64,000 nt of DNA, from the NCBI GenBank assembly GCA_037176885.1, contig JAWWNJ010000080.1, forward strand, positions 1 to 64,000, written 5' to 3'. The stretch comes from Favolaschia claudopus (taxonomy: Eukaryota > Basidiomycota > Agaricomycetes > Agaricales > Mycenaceae). Below are positions 1-11,727 of the stretch, one piece after another. Within the stretch, counting starts at the first letter, position 1. Each line of letters begins with the position of its first letter. The position numbers and the translations under genes are program-made. The notes beneath the pieces are model-generated. The model was given only the letters and a program-made list of their open reading frames with translations. It made no database searches and had not been told where the DNA came from.

Positions 1-190
1 ACCCTAACCCTAACCCTAACCCTAACCCTAACCCTAACCCTAACCCTAACCCTAACCCTAACCCTAACCCTAACCCTAACCCTAACCCTAACCCTAACCC
101 TAACCCTAACCCTAACCCTAACCCTAACCCTAACCCTAACCCTAACCCTAACCCTAACCCTTTAACCCTAACCCTAACCCTACCTAACCC
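1..190 (+). repeat. Telomere, CCCTAA repeats
   Basis: About 27 uninterrupted CCCTAA units, then a few degenerate ones (CCCTTTAA, CCCTACCTAA) from about 158 to 190. This is the C-rich strand of a TTAGGG telomere, so the chromosome tip lies to the left. The degenerate units at the inner edge are usual for the oldest part of a telomere tract. Confidence 0.98.
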
Positions 191-712
191 TATACTGTAT
201 ATTGGCGGGGAACGCTCGTCGTCATGACGGAGCTGAGTTGTAGCTAAAAATAATTATATGACAGGTCTGCCGGGAGTTGCCGAACTCAGCTCGAAAATCG
301 AAAATGTCTATCGTTTCCAAAATAGCAGGTAAATCTGCAGTATTAGTACCTCAGTACAGATGAAGTGCAACCAATACTTGTAGGTTTGATAGTGGGCAAT
401 GCGAGGAGTGAGTATTAGATTTTTCATGCAGTTTCCATTGTGTTTTCACATACTTTTCAAGTGAATTCCCGGAGCATTGGAAGGGAATCCAACACAGTGA
501 AAAAAGTTTTCATTGGAATATGTGGTGGATATCATTCTAAAACCATGTGAATTAACACCATGGAATGTCCCATTCACATAGTTGGACCCAGTGAAAATAT
601 CTCCGTGAAATTCACAACTTCATAGTGAAATTCACAAAGTTTTTCAGTATATTTCCCATTAAAACCTTGTGAACCGACTATGGGAAAGTTAGGGGGTTCG
701 GAAACCACAGTG
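191..712. other. Subtelomeric spacer, no gene seen
   Basis: AT-rich sequence with many scattered GTGAATT/AATTCAC and similar short motifs. I see no coding frame with support and no match to the other repeats in the window. Confidence 0.6.
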
Positions 713-812
713 CATACCATGGAAGCCGTAAAAAAAATAATTTAGAGGAGCCCTGTAATTGAAGTTGTTTGAGTTTCGAAATTCCTCTCGCAAAAGCGAA
801 ATTCCGGCCAAA
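713..812 (+). mobile_element. Truncated copy of the TACTCGG element
   Basis: Nearly the same sequence as the right part of the element at 9783-10313 (shared CATACCATGGAAGCCGTAAA and GAGGAGCCCTGTA), but it stops inside the terminal repeat just after ATTCCGG. It is a broken relic. Beyond it, 813-1255 holds nothing I recognise. Confidence 0.7.
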
Positions 813-1255
813 CAATCAGACAACTCCGAAATTGATTTTTCCAACACAGCAAGAAAATTTTCTCACAGAAATACCACCCACCCAGGGTGTACCTCTAGTA
901 AAACTATTGAGATTTGGAACTTGGATGAAGCAAAACGGTGCAGCCATTCTTGAGATATCGCGCTTGCAAGTTTGCCAAAATTGCAAAACAGCCAAAAGTC
1001 GCCAACTTCAGAGCGCGATATCTCAACAACGGCTGCACCGTTTGACTTTATTCAAGCTGTAGAGTCAATCAGTCTTGATGGCGCTACAAGCCAGTCCAAA
1101 CTATCATTCGAACAAAAGAAGCCCCGTTGACTTACAAAATTGAGGTTTTGAACTACAAGATTGTTTGGCCATTTTCGGCCAAACATCAATCATTTTTGAT
1201 CTTGGTGATGGTCAGTAATTTGTTGCAGGTGAAGCTTACATACGCCCAGCACCTG

Positions 1256-1377
1256 GAATCATACAAAAAAGGTGCAAAGACGGCCGAGATCGGTTAAAGA
1301 ACAGACCGTACCTATAGCTAGCTAGAATCATACAAAAAGGTGCAAAGACGGCCGAGATCAGTCAAAGAACAAACCGT
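1256..1377 (+). repeat. Direct repeat, two units 69 bp apart
   Basis: Two copies of a roughly 52-bp unit begin at 1256 and 1325. Both contain GGTGCAAAGACGGCCGAGATC and differ at only a few positions. Purpose unknown. Confidence 0.75.
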
Positions 1378-1506
1378 CCATGACTTTTTCTAACCACGAG
1401 TAAAATAATTTCTTCTTCTCGTTGTATTCGTGCAAAATCGCATTCTGCACCTTCTTTCGACGCTCTCGCTGATCTTGAGAGATCGACGCCGCTTAGCTAT
1501 GTTCCT

Positions 1507-1889
1507 ATGCAAAGACAACCAGCAAGCAAAAGAACAAGTCCTGTTGCGAATACTCCCAGCAAGTTCAACCGCTACAAACCTACCGTGGAGGAAGTCGTCG
1601 ACGAAGACGATCCTTCCCATCCGAATGCTCAACGACATTCTCGCAACACGGCGCACGCAAGACCCCTCGGTGAGTACATAAGCCTCTGAGTCGTCGACGC
1701 TATCATTCTCCAAGTCCCGTTGGGAAGGTTTCATCCGTCGAGAACGGTGAACTGTTGCCGGTGAAAACTTCGCCGAAAGCGCCTCGCAGTAATGCTAGCG
1801 CTCATTCTGGGTCCTATGTATGGGCTGGGTCACAACCAATGGCACCCAATACCGATGCCGATGATCATGATGCGCTTTGGCTTTGCTAA
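1507..1889 (+). pseudogene. Remnant of an unrecognised coding sequence
   Basis: Two stretches read like protein. The first (1507-1671) is hydrophilic and acidic in its middle (FNRYKPTVEEVVDEDDP). The second (about 1710-1889) is Ser/Pro/Asn-rich and ends with TAA. A GTGAGT donor near 1672 and an AG near 1712 could join them. No domain is recognisable. The style resembles the disordered N-terminus of a transposon protein, but that is a guess. There is no convincing start codon context. Confidence 0.3.
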
Positions 1890-2189
1890 GCCTTGAGTCT
1901 GCCTTACTTGTGTTGCAGAATTAGTTAATCCATCGTCGACGGTTTCATCTTTATTTTCCTGGTTATTTCAAGGTTTCCTTATCGAATCTCGCGATATTCG
2001 CATTTGTCCTTACCTGGTTTCGAATATATCGTTCTTCGTTCCGATACTGTCGATTGACTTCTGCGGTATCACCTACGATTTAATCGTTCGTCAGTATAGA
2101 AGGCCTACCCATGGTTGACTGTTCAACTTCTGTCAAGTTCCTATCTTCACGACCACTGCCGCACCATTTGAGAGCGAGTGCTCGCTGAA

Positions 2190-2399
2190 TAGCGGGTTTG
2201 TGCAAAGCGACCCGGGTCGCTTTGGGATCGCTCAAATCTCGACAACGAGCAGTCTCAGGTGTGAAGTCCCAGCGACCTAGGAGTATCCCAGGGCGATACT
2301 CTAGATCTCTTGGGTCGCTTGGAGCTCACACCTGGTATCTGTTGTTGCGGAGATCTGAGCGGTTGAAAAGCGACCTGGGTCGCTCGCACAAACTCCCTA
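2190..2399 (-). mobile_element. MITE family A, full copy (TA-flanked)
   Basis: About 210 bp bounded by TA. The ends read TAGCGGGTTTGTGC and, in reverse complement, TTAGGGAGTTTGTGC, followed by the palindrome GCGACCCGGGTCGC. The body carries paired CTCACACCTG/CAGGTGTGA and GAGATCTGAGC motifs, so it can fold back on itself. Further copies lie at 3024-3827, 30560-30763 and 55636-55839, with a fragment at about 11796. It is too short to code for a transposase. Confidence 0.85.
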
Positions 2400-3023
2400 A
2401 TACCACGTTTCTCGAAATATTTCACTCCGACCACGGGCACAGGTACACCTGATAATGCATTGTGTATTCATTCACTGCCTCAACCAATTCGGGCGATGGG
2501 CTCACTCTCATCGGTCCTATTAGATACGCGCTCAGTTCAAAGTATTGCTCCTTGTTGATCTTACCCGATTGTTTCCATGTAAGTATTGGTTCCGTTCCAT
2601 TTTGTTCCCTGTCTTGACTCCGTTGGATCTTGTTCTCTGTCTTGATCTTCCGATTCCGTGCTTCCATCTATCCGAATTCAAACTTGACCTGATTGAGATC
2701 TACTTGAACTTTACCACTCTTGACTCGATAGACTCTACTGGGACTTGACCACTCCTGACTCGGACATCTGACTGGTCAGAAATTACCTTCAAATTTGAAC
2801 TCCTGCTGGATTTGGTTCAACTTTATGTATATCACCTTGTCCTGAGGCTTCAAGTCGCCATAACCAGTTCAGTTTCGAGTTTTGGTATTCGGGACCATCG
2901 CCAACCTAAGGATACCAGTCTTTCCTACTATTCTCATCCCTGACTGACGTAATTCGCGGTGGATATATATGCTGGCGACCTTCCTTCACGGCGCATATAT
3001 TATTCTTACAGTTTTTCATGAAA
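2400..3023. other. Spacer, no gene seen
   Basis: C+T-rich sequence with open frames on both strands but no recognisable domain, start context or splice pattern. Confidence 0.5.
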
Positions 3024-3827
3024 TAGAGAGTTTGTGCGAGCGACCCTGGTCGCTTTTTAAAGTAGGTCAAAAGGTGATGAGAGCGCGATGAGCGGCCGTG
3101 AACAAGTGAGTCGGAGTCAGCTAGAGTATATTAGAGAGCTAGTCGACGTGAGGAACAAGTGACTAGTACCTAGAGTATATTAGAGACTACAAGGACTGTG
3201 AGTAGAAAGTAAACTTAGTAAAGTAAAGGTATACGCACGCTAGTCGACGTGGGAAAAAAGTGACTAGCGGGCAGCAAAGGTAACGAGCAGTATATAAGGT
3301 ACTTAGTGAAGGGGATGGTGATGGCGATGCGACGGTACGGGTGCAAAGGATGATGAAACTGTTGGATTTTTGCCGGCAAGGGGCCGAGATCAAATACAAT
3401 GAATAGGTTTGCAATCACACTACGGTTAGATAGAATGTGTGTTAGGGCAAACAGATGCCCTACACTGTAGATTCAGGCTTGTATTTATACTACAGTAGGT
3501 ATTCTAGCTAATTCTACTAGGTTCTGTTGAAGTGAGTCGAACGGAATATTCTGGAAGGTTCGCGAGGCGGCGCGTCACAGCCTCAGAATTCCAACAGAAA
3601 CGACGAAAAGAAATCGGAACGGAGTGGAAGCTCACGGATCAATCCTACAACACTTTTCAACCGCTCAGATCTCCGCAACAACAGATACCAGGTGTGAGCT
3701 CCAAGCGACCCAAGAGAGTATCGCCCTGGGATACTCCTAGGTCGCTGGGACTTCACACCTGAGACTGCTCGTTGTCGAGATTTGAGCGATCCCAAAGCGA
3801 CCCGGGTCGCTTTGCACAAACCCGCTA
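3024..3827 (+). mobile_element. MITE family A copy split by an LTR
   Basis: The left end (3024-3057, TAGAGAGTTTGTGC onward to CGCTTTT) and the rest (3653-3827, from CTTTTCAACCGC to CCCGCTA) together make one complete family A copy. A 595-bp block sits between them, flanked by a repeated CTTTT. Confidence 0.85.
3058..3652 (-). mobile_element. Solo LTR inside a MITE
   Basis: The block ends CTACAACA, so on the minus strand it begins TGTTGTAGG, like an LTR. It is flanked by the 5-bp direct repeat CTTTT (3053-3057 and 3653-3657), the duplication size expected of LTR-retrotransposon integrase. The other end is TTTA rather than the canonical CA. There is no internal coding region, so this is best read as a solo LTR. 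It contains two copies of CTAGTCGACGTG about 100 bp apart. Confidence 0.65.
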
Positions 3828-3838
3828 ATGTAGTTGAC

Positions 3839-4409
3839 TGTCAGGGGAACTCCCTCTTTTGGCACTACACAGCCACCTATGACGCAGGCCTCCTGCAGAT
3901 TTCCCACTTTCCTGTCAAATCCCCAGGCATGTGACTTGGCCCGGGATCATTGCCGACTGCTCCGAGCTTGTGGGAATTACAGCTGTTTTACGGTTTTTGT
4001 CCGGTTTCTGATGGGGTGGGGTTCTTCAGAAGTTGTTTACCTCTGATTGCTTGTGCGTGCCTTCGCCGAGGAGCCGGAGGCAGTTCAACCGCTCCACCGC
4101 ACCCCCACTGCATTTACTGTGGAGCAAAATGCCCAATTTGAGTCAGAGTGGAGCCATACGGCGACTCGGAGGCACACAGGTGTAAACAAGAAACGAAATG
4201 CCCCACTCCATCAGAAACCGGACAAAAACCGTAAAACAGCTGTAGTCACTATATGTTTACTGCACCTAGTGTGGCAATCCTAAGCCTTTCTTCTCTTCGG
4301 ATTCTCCCTCGCTAGGTGCGCTTGATGTATTCTTAGTAGCTTCTTAATTAACTTCGGATTCTCCCTCGCTAGACCCTCGAGATATCTCGGGTCCTAAAGG
4401 TTGCCCTTA
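3839..4409 (+). mobile_element. 5' LTR of a Ty3/gypsy element (MITE inside)
   Basis: Begins TGTCAGGGGA and ends CCCTTACA just upstream of the gag region. The core is about 304 bp once the MITE at 3980-4242 is discounted. It contains a duplicated 21-bp stretch (starting CTTCGGATTCTCCC) at 4296 and 4353. A second LTR with the same TGTCAGGGGA start lies at 47140. No matching 3' LTR exists here because the element is truncated. Confidence 0.6.
3978..4244. mobile_element. MITE with 39-bp inverted repeats in the gypsy LTR
   Basis: The ends read TA-CAGCTGTTTTACGG and CCGTAAAACAGCTG-TA. The inverted repeats extend about 45 bp with few mismatches. The TA at both ends fits a Tc1/mariner (pogo-like) target duplication. 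The body (263 bp) is non-coding. Confidence 0.85.
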
Positions 4410-4554
4410 CAGCAGAAGAAAGGCTCCAAGGGATTAACCGGTCAAGATTGCGCGCTTTGGGGATTTTTCAGACGCTTCGTCGGACTCCTCCTCTGCTGCC
4501 TCTGACGCACAAACCGCGAATCTTGCCCCCTCCTCCCCCTCTCCGGAGCCCACC

Positions 4555-5646
4555 ATGACCGACTCTGCCGCCGCTGCTGCTGCCGCTGCTGAGCGGATGG
4601 ATAGGCTCGAGAGGACTGTTGACCGTCTGGTGTCGAGCTTTTTCAAACCGCTGCGAATCCTCCCACTACTACTGCTCCGACCCCTGCCGCTCCTCCAGAG
4701 CCTCCGGCCGAGAGTCCAGGACTCCTTGCCAACCTCACACCGGCAGCAAAAACGGTCCTTCGACCGAACCCCCCTTTCGTCTTTGACGGCGACCGCTCGG
4801 CTGGCCGGGGCTTCCTTCACTCAGCTCGGACTTACATCCGACTGGTTCCGGAGGCGTTTGTTGAAGCGGCGAGATGTCTGAGGAAAAGGCAGTGCGTTTC
4901 ACCATGTCCTTTATGTCCAAAGACTCTGCGCAAAAATGGGCCGAGCGCATGTCCATTAAAACTCCTTTCCCCTTCCTCACCTGGGACACCTTCACCAAGG
5001 AGTTCTGCTCGCGCTTTGTTGAGGAGAACGAGCAGGACCACGCCCTACACAAACTCGAGTCTAGGGCGTACTACATGGGCTCCCGGGATGTCTTCAAGTA
5101 TACTGATGACTTTGAAGACCTCTTCGACCTTGCTGGGTTTGCTGACGCGTTGGTCAAGGTCACCAAGTTCCGCTCTGGCCTTGACTCCGCCATCACCTCG
5201 TCCAGCGACCCCCCAGACCTCCGCGACTACATGACTTGGCGGACCCGAGCGTACCGCCAGTACGAATCACACGTGCGGGCTCGCTTCTCCCGAAAGCCCC
5301 ATCAGCTCCGCCAGCTGCTCGCTCACGTCCAGCAGGTGTCTTCCCTGTTGTCCCTGCCCATGCGCCTCCTCCTCGGGCAGCTCCTGCTCCTCCGCAGGTA
5401 GTCCCCATGGACGTTGATCGCACGCGGTCCGGGAGAGAACCTCCCCGTGGCTGCTACCGATGCGGCGGTCCACACCTGGCACGGAATTGCCCCACCCCCG
5501 CTGATGTCCTTGACGAGGTCATTCGCCAGCTTGGGTCCGAGCTCCTCTCTGAACTGGTGGCTCGGATTGCCACCACCGACTCGCTGGCTGAGCCAGAGTC
5601 AGTGGCCGCCGAGGAAGAGCAGGGTTTTCTCCCACGCGACGAGTGA
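4555..5646 (+). pseudogene. Ty3/gypsy Gag, frameshifted
   Basis: The structural protein of a gypsy retrotransposon, spread over three frames. The N-terminus (4555) has an alanine run. A middle piece reads VFDGDRSAGRGFL. From about 4874 the capsid-like segment includes MSKDSAQKWAERM and FTKEFCSRFVEENEQ. The last piece (from about 5240) is proline-rich and ends with a zinc knuckle CYRCGGPHLARNC (about 5455). At least two frameshifts, near 4640-4870 and near 5240-5395, mean it cannot make one protein. It overlaps the start of pol. Confidence 0.8.
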
Positions 5647-7991
5647 GCGGTACGCCCTCCATCGCGTCTCCTAATTGTTTTGCATGTTTGTATGATGAGT
5701 CTGCCAATGTCACATCTGTTGAACATGCCGAAACGAAAGACGTACCCCCTGCCCCCTTCCGTTCCCCACGCGTCCGGCGAAAGCCTTGGGAGCGTAGACT
5801 TCCTCAGCGCTATACCGTTGCTGCTGCACCCGGTGCCAACTCTCTGCATCTCCCCCTTGAGATTCAGGCAGTCCAGGACGCCACTAAGCTTTCCCTTGAA
5901 GGTCTCGTCGACTGTGGTGCCACCTCAGACTTCATTGACTCTGAGTTCGCAGCTAAGTCTGGCCTCCCCCTCCGCCGTCTTGCACAACCCATTCCGGTTT
6001 TCAATGTGGATGGCTCCCCAAATGAGGCTGGTGCGATTCGCGAGGTGGCCAACGTTGTGCTGCAGTATTGTGGTCACTCTGAGCGCATGCAGCTCGCTGT
6101 TACCCGTCTTGGGAAGCAGAAGCTCATCCTCGGCTACTCCTGGCTCCGGAAGCATAATCCGGAGATCGACTGGGACACCCGAGAGGTCAAGATGAGCAGA
6201 TGCCCCGGCGAGTGCTCTACGTGCCGCACCGAGGTTCGCCTGGAGGCTCGTGCTGCCCGCCGAGAGTCCCGCCTGGCGGCTGAGATCCTCCGGCAGCTCC
6301 GACTCGGTCCCCTCCCGTCCATCTGTGCCATAGACTTAGGCGAAGATGAATACGATGACCTGCCCGAGCTGTTCCCGGACTACGAGGATGATGACGAGGA
6401 TGATGTGGATGAAGTGGATGATGCAGATGATGTGGATGACCCCCTTGAGCCGGGAGACCGTGTGTTCTACACCCAGTTCCTGCCTTCTGAGGATATCCGT
6501 GCTGGAAGCACCGTCTCCCAGCGTCTGGCTGAGGCATACGCCAAAAACTCAGACCCGGCGCCCTCGGACGTTCCTGAATGGGCCCGAGAGTTTGACGATG
6601 TTTTCAACAAGGAGTCCTTTGACTCACTGCCTGAACGCCGATCCTGGGACCATGCCATTGAGCTCGTGCCGGACTCTAAACCCACGAACTGCAAGGTCTA
6701 CCCAATCTCGCCTCTCGAACAGAAGGAACTTGATGCCTTCATCGAGGAGGGACTTGGCACTGGCCGGATTCGACCGTCAAAATCACCTATTGCCTCACCC
6801 GTCTTCTTCGTCAAGAAGAAGGACGGCGGACTTCGGTTCGTACAGGACTATCGAGCTTCAAACGCTATGACCGTGAAGAATCGTTACCCGCTCCCCTTAA
6901 TCAACGACCTCATCAACCGACTCAGGGGAGCCCGGTACTTCACGAAGCTCGATGTCCGATGGGGCTTTAGCAACGTTCGAATTCGTGAAGGCGACGAGTG
7001 GAAGGCAGCGTTCCGGACCAACCGGGGACTGTTTGAGCCGCTGGTCATGTACTTCGGTCTGACCAACTCCCCTGCAACCTTCCAGACCATGATGAACGAC
7101 ATCTTCCAGGATCTTATCCTCTCTGGCGACGTCATGGTCTACCTCGACGATATTCTTATTGCCCACTCAGACATCCGTCGGCACCGAGAGATCGTCCGAG
7201 AGGTCCTGCGGAGGCTTCGCGCAAACAAGCTTTACCTTCGAGCCGAGAAGTGTGAGTTTGAGCGGACCTCCATTGAGTACCTCGGCGTGATTATCTCCCA
7301 CAACCACGTCGAGATGGACCCTGTAAAGGTTGCAGGAGTGGCAGCTTGGCCAGCGCCTGAGAATAAGAAGGATGTGCAGCAGTTCCTTGGCTTCACAAAC
7401 TTCTACCTACGGTTCATTGCGGGCTTCTCAGACGTTGCTCAACCCCTCTTCAGACTCACCAAGAAGGGCATTGCCTGGACCTGGGGGCCTGAAGAGCAAG
7501 CTGCCTTTGACGAGCTCAAGCGGCGGGTGACTCGGGACCCCGTCCTGGTTCTCCCGAACCCCGAACGCCCGTACCGGCTTGAGGCTGACAGCTCTGACTA
7601 TGCCACCGGTGCCGTCCTCTCCCAGCAGGGTGACGATGGCAAGTGGCATCCGGTTGCGTTCTACTCCAAGAGCTTGAACGAGGTGCAGTGAAACTACGAG
7701 ATTCACAACAAGGAGATGCTTGCGATCGTGCGAGCCCTTGAGGAGTGGCGCCACTTCCTTGAGGGCGCGCAGCACCCGGTTGAGATCTGGACGGACCACA
7801 AAAACCTGGAATATTTCCGGAAGGCCCAGAAGCTCAATCGCCGCCAAGCTCGGTGGTCTCTCTACCTCTCCCGTTTCGACTTCTCGCTGCACCACCAACC
7901 GGGTCGCCTCATGGGTCGCCCCGATGCGCTTTCTCGGAGACCGGACCATGGAGTGCGGAGCCCCGACAAGCTGTGTACCCCCCTTAGGTAG
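5643..7991 (+). pseudogene. Ty3/gypsy Pol (PR-RT-RNase H), broken
   Basis: One long frame encodes an aspartic protease (VDCGATSDFID, about residue 88), an acidic linker, and a reverse transcriptase with FTKLDVRWGF and the catalytic VYLDDILIA (about residue 500), followed by the RNase H region (LEADSSDYATGAVLSQ). A TGA at 7689-7691 interrupts the conserved NEVQ(W)[10 protein letters not shown] segment, and the same frame then continues to 7991. Integrase and the 3' LTR are missing: at about 7955 the element runs into an unrelated GC-rich repeat. Family assignment is secure. The element is dead. Confidence 0.9.
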
Positions 7992-8041
7992 GGACGCGAG
8001 CGCAGCGAGCCGGCCCTGCCGAAGGCGGGGTGCTTAAGCTT
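7955..8041 (-). repeat. Fragment of the GC-rich fold-back element
   Basis: Nearly identical in two blocks to parts of the element at 40337-41163: GCGGAGCCCCGACAAGCTG through GGTAGGGACG matches 40672-40712 reversed, and CCCTGCCGAAGGCGGGG through AAGCTT matches 40911-40940 reversed. It abuts the broken end of the gypsy pol gene. Confidence 0.75.
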
Positions 8042-9782
8042 GTTGACCCAGTGACAGTTCACGCGCACGTGATCTGGCCGCGGGCAACGGCGGCGTCATG
8101 AGTATCACGGATGGCGATGGCCATGCGAGCTGATACTAATGTTCGACACATCATGCAGGCACCATATCAGAAGCCCTACTCTCAAATTGTGAGGGAAATT
8201 GGGAATCAAAGATTTTCTAAAAAAGGAAGTTTTCTGTCATGTAAGTAGAGTCGACAAGGGTTCATGTTGTACCCCCCGCTTATATTCAGCAACTTAATGT
8301 ATCATGTCGTTGGAGGAGGTGCTATAACATTCAAAAAACCAACATCAATTATTTGTCTGATGCCTGACCAGAGACTCCAAATTGAACTATTGAACGGTTG
8401 TATATTTCTCGGCATTATCTTATTATAATAATAACATAGTAGTAGCTGGAATTCTGAAGCACAATACAGCCAGGTTTGCGATGTTTGTGTGAAACGAACG
8501 ATGAGCAGGGCATCTGTTGGCCGTTACTGCATACTTTGCTTGTGTTCGTGACTCTCGAGGTCTCGGAGTCGATTGAATTTCAAGCACCTGGAGGGATGAG
8601 ATTGATTAGACCCAACAGAAACTAATTTTCTGAGCTCGATGTGCCAACAATACGTCTTCCATTGCTCGGGGACATTCCCAAGCAGGTAGATTTCCAAATT
8701 GTCGGGAAATGCCGGCCGCATCAGCCGAATGTCATCCGTAATGAACCTCCCGCATCATGTCCCGCCAGGACCCGCCTCCCGAGTCCGACGCTTCGGCAAA
8801 GTGCCCGAAGCACCCGATTGACGCACTCAACAGCGACCAATAGAGCTTGATGGTTGCTTCTCGCCGGGACTACAGGCCCCATTCAAATAAATTGCATTCA
8901 CATTCAGAAATATATGGACGAGCTCACATAAATATCGGCCTCTCGAAATGTAACGCATATGTATTATGCTGTTCGTTTTGGAAAAAAAATCAATTTATAT
9001 TTGCAAGGGCTCAAATATTTGTGTTGGCGGTCTTGAGTGTGCCTATCAAATACGCTGACGAATGGGATGCTTTTATAAAAGTAAAGCTCAATTTTACAGT
9101 ACCTCAGATCCCCCAGATATTTGTAGACCACAGAATATATTTGCGAAAGTGCAATATATTTGGGAAAGTGCAATTTATTTGTGACTCGGATTTGAACAAA
9201 TATGGCTCGGAGGGCATCGGAGATCAGCTGGATCATGTGGCATAGCATGCCGTTGGGTCCGGCAGGCCTGGCATTGGGCTCAAATTGATCTTGTGTCTAT
9301 CTACGAGGATTGACGCAGTTATCGGGCGTGTTATGGAAGAGATCTGAAAGCATGTCTGTAAGATAGATTAGTATACAGTGGCTGGAGCTCTCACAGCAAG
9401 TTTTGAGGCATCTGGCCCCACCAGTTTCTTTGGCTGCATGAAGCCAAAACCTGAGGTTCTGTTCCACCGTGTTTGACGCGTTTTTTGTAGCCAACGTATA
9501 TGTACTGTCAATCTATCTAGCCATGCTGAAAAGTTACTTTCTACTATCAGTTCTGGCGACGCGCTGAAAACTGTCCACCGTGGACAATTCTTGACACGGT
9601 GCATGTGACAATCATGTGACTTTTCTAAGTTCGGATCAAGCCGCCTTCTCAACTCACATGACATTCACGTGCGGACACACGGATTCTGGCTTGTGCCAAG
9701 CTCAAGAAAAAGAGGGATGTCTTGAACTCGGTTCAGGAGCTCAGCCGTTGGCGGAATCCCTTCTCTGTAAGTAAGTGTATAA
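8042..9782. other. Spacer, no gene seen
   Basis: No supported gene. The AT-rich part at 8884-9181 is bounded by a perfect 13-bp inverted repeat (CAAATAAATTGCA at 8884, reverse complement at 9169) and contains recurring ATATTTG motifs. It could be a decayed MITE, but there is no clear target duplication. Confidence 0.4.
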
Positions 9783-10313
9783 TACTCGGTGTGACCAAAA
9801 GTAACCGGAATCGGAAATTGCGTGTTTTCAACCAGATTTTGTGGGTGACTGCTGGGCAAACTGACCCCATCGGCAGTGTATAAGTGTATACCATTGCATA
9901 CAAGGCAGGCAAAAGGTTGCATGGTCTCTTTGTCCTATTATTACACATTCTTTTTATGTATCCTTTGAGGCGGGAAATTGGTGTGCTGAGTTGCCTCCCT
10001 CTCTGAACAACGGGAAACACCTGGCAACCTTAAATATCAGATCTATAGACTATTGGGATACTAAGCACCTTTCTGAGGTACTTACTGGCCCGAAACTCCG
10101 GCATCTCCCCTTCAGACAGCGCAAATATTTCCAAATTGGTCCACTTTCAAAGATTGAATCACCAACTCAAAACAAAACATTGCATGCCATGCCCATACCA
10201 TGGAAGCCGTAAAGAAAATGATTTAGAGGAGCCCTGTATCACTTGAAGTTGTTTGAGTTTTGAAATTCCGCTCTAAAAAGCCAAATTCCGGTTACTTTTG
10301 GTCACACCGAGTA
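9783..10313. mobile_element. TIR element, TACTCGG family
   Basis: 531 bp with perfect 29-bp inverted repeats (9783-9811 and 10285-10313). They begin TACTCGGTGTGACC and include AAAAGTAACCGGAAT. The outer TA on each side fits a Tc1/mariner-type target. There is no transposase, so it is non-autonomous. Truncated relatives lie at 713-812 and 57167-57246. Confidence 0.9.
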
Positions 10314-10727
10314 TGTACCTGAGATGTATATGAGCAGCATGAGCTACTTGAATTATTATTTCAAAGCCCGTGTTGCTCCAATACAGCCCGCTGATGTACG
10401 CTTCGACGAGCAAGAAAAGGCTGCACAAAATCCTCTAGGGAGGAGTCAACATTTGTTTTTTGGCCCCAAATTTTCCTGAACATATGTATGGATGTCAGGT
10501 ATGCTTTCTGAGTAATTTTTGGGTTTCTTTATGTCTCTGCACCCACTAGGAATATGGTTTGTAGCTTGGCAAGCGCGTTTGTCACGCATGTCACATACGT
10601 GACATTTCACCCTTCGCAGCGAAATTTGCATTCCTTGTGCGAAGCATTGAATTTCATGGCAAAACTGTGGTTGAGAAGTTGTAGGATATAACTATATTAG
10701 CCACTCTGAGGCAAAACCAGGTGCATA
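10314..10727. other. Spacer, no gene seen
   Basis: Only short open frames, none resembling a known protein. Confidence 0.5.
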
Positions 10728-11620
10728 TACTCGTCATCACAGAAAGTGACCGAAAATTCGATTTTTGAGCTGTAAATCGGTAGTATTTTTGAGAGCAATG
10801 TACATGGGCTCAATCCCAATCCTTGGCATCTATTTACCTTCAATAAACCAATTTTTCTGCCCAAAAACACTGCGTAGTTTCTGAACTTCGATAATAATCT
10901 CGTCACTTGAGACTTCAAGGAAATCGAAAAGATTGATGCAGGCAAGGATGGGATTGGCATATAGTTAGCGGTTTTATGACTGGATGTAGTAGATGTGCAT
11001 AGAATGCTTTCCTGAAACGAGTTTCAGGTCAAAGCAATATCTGCAAATGCATATTTGGACTATTTTAATTTCATCGAACATCACACGAGCCGTCACTTTT
11101 GAGTACCGAAACTTTTTCAAGGCAGGAAGTCAGATTCTGGAACAAATTTGGTTCAAAGTTTCAAATAATAGCAAGACAACATCCCAATGAAGTGTTATAG
11201 ACTGTTTCTTGCACTCACAAAATATTGGGTTCATGTCAATTCCTTGATTTCATCAATTCAGAGCACATTTCTTGTTTGCAGTTTTTTTCACCAATTCTTT
11301 GTCTCCAAGGTAAGATCAAGAGTTGTTAATGGTGCCGCTGGGTCCACATTCCCAAGATATTTCACTAGAATTTTGATTATCGGGGCTGAAATGCAACTGC
11401 GGACATATTCTGTTCACTTTTTCAAATGAACTTCTTTCCAATGGGCCACCATCAAAATTGCAATGGCTCCAACTTAATACTGGTAAAGCCAATTGTCCCT
11501 AAACTCGCACTAGCCAATCTTGAGATACTAAAGTACAATACCAAGTTCAGGTTTCGTGAGAAAGTCAGGTGGCCGCGTCTAAATACCGCGATTTTCGGTT
11601 ACTTTCTGTGATGACGAGTA
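10728..11620. mobile_element. TIR element, TACTCGTCATCAC type
   Basis: 893 bp with 30-bp inverted repeats (10728-10757 and 11591-11620) that differ at one position and start TACTCGTCATCACAG. They share TACTCG and the AAAGT-ACCG core with the element at 9783-10313, so the two look like related families. TA on both sides. No coding region recognised. Confidence 0.88.
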
Positions 11621-11727
11621 AGGTGATCTATAGAGGTTTAGAAAATGCCGAAACAAGCACAAAGTCCAAGCATAGGACACTAACATTGGGGTATTTTATC
11701 AATTCAAATGCATGAGCATATGGGTAT

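Noticed and set aside
8847..9245. 132-residue open frame.
   Set aside because: AT-rich, no domain; lies between short inverted repeats and is probably non-coding.
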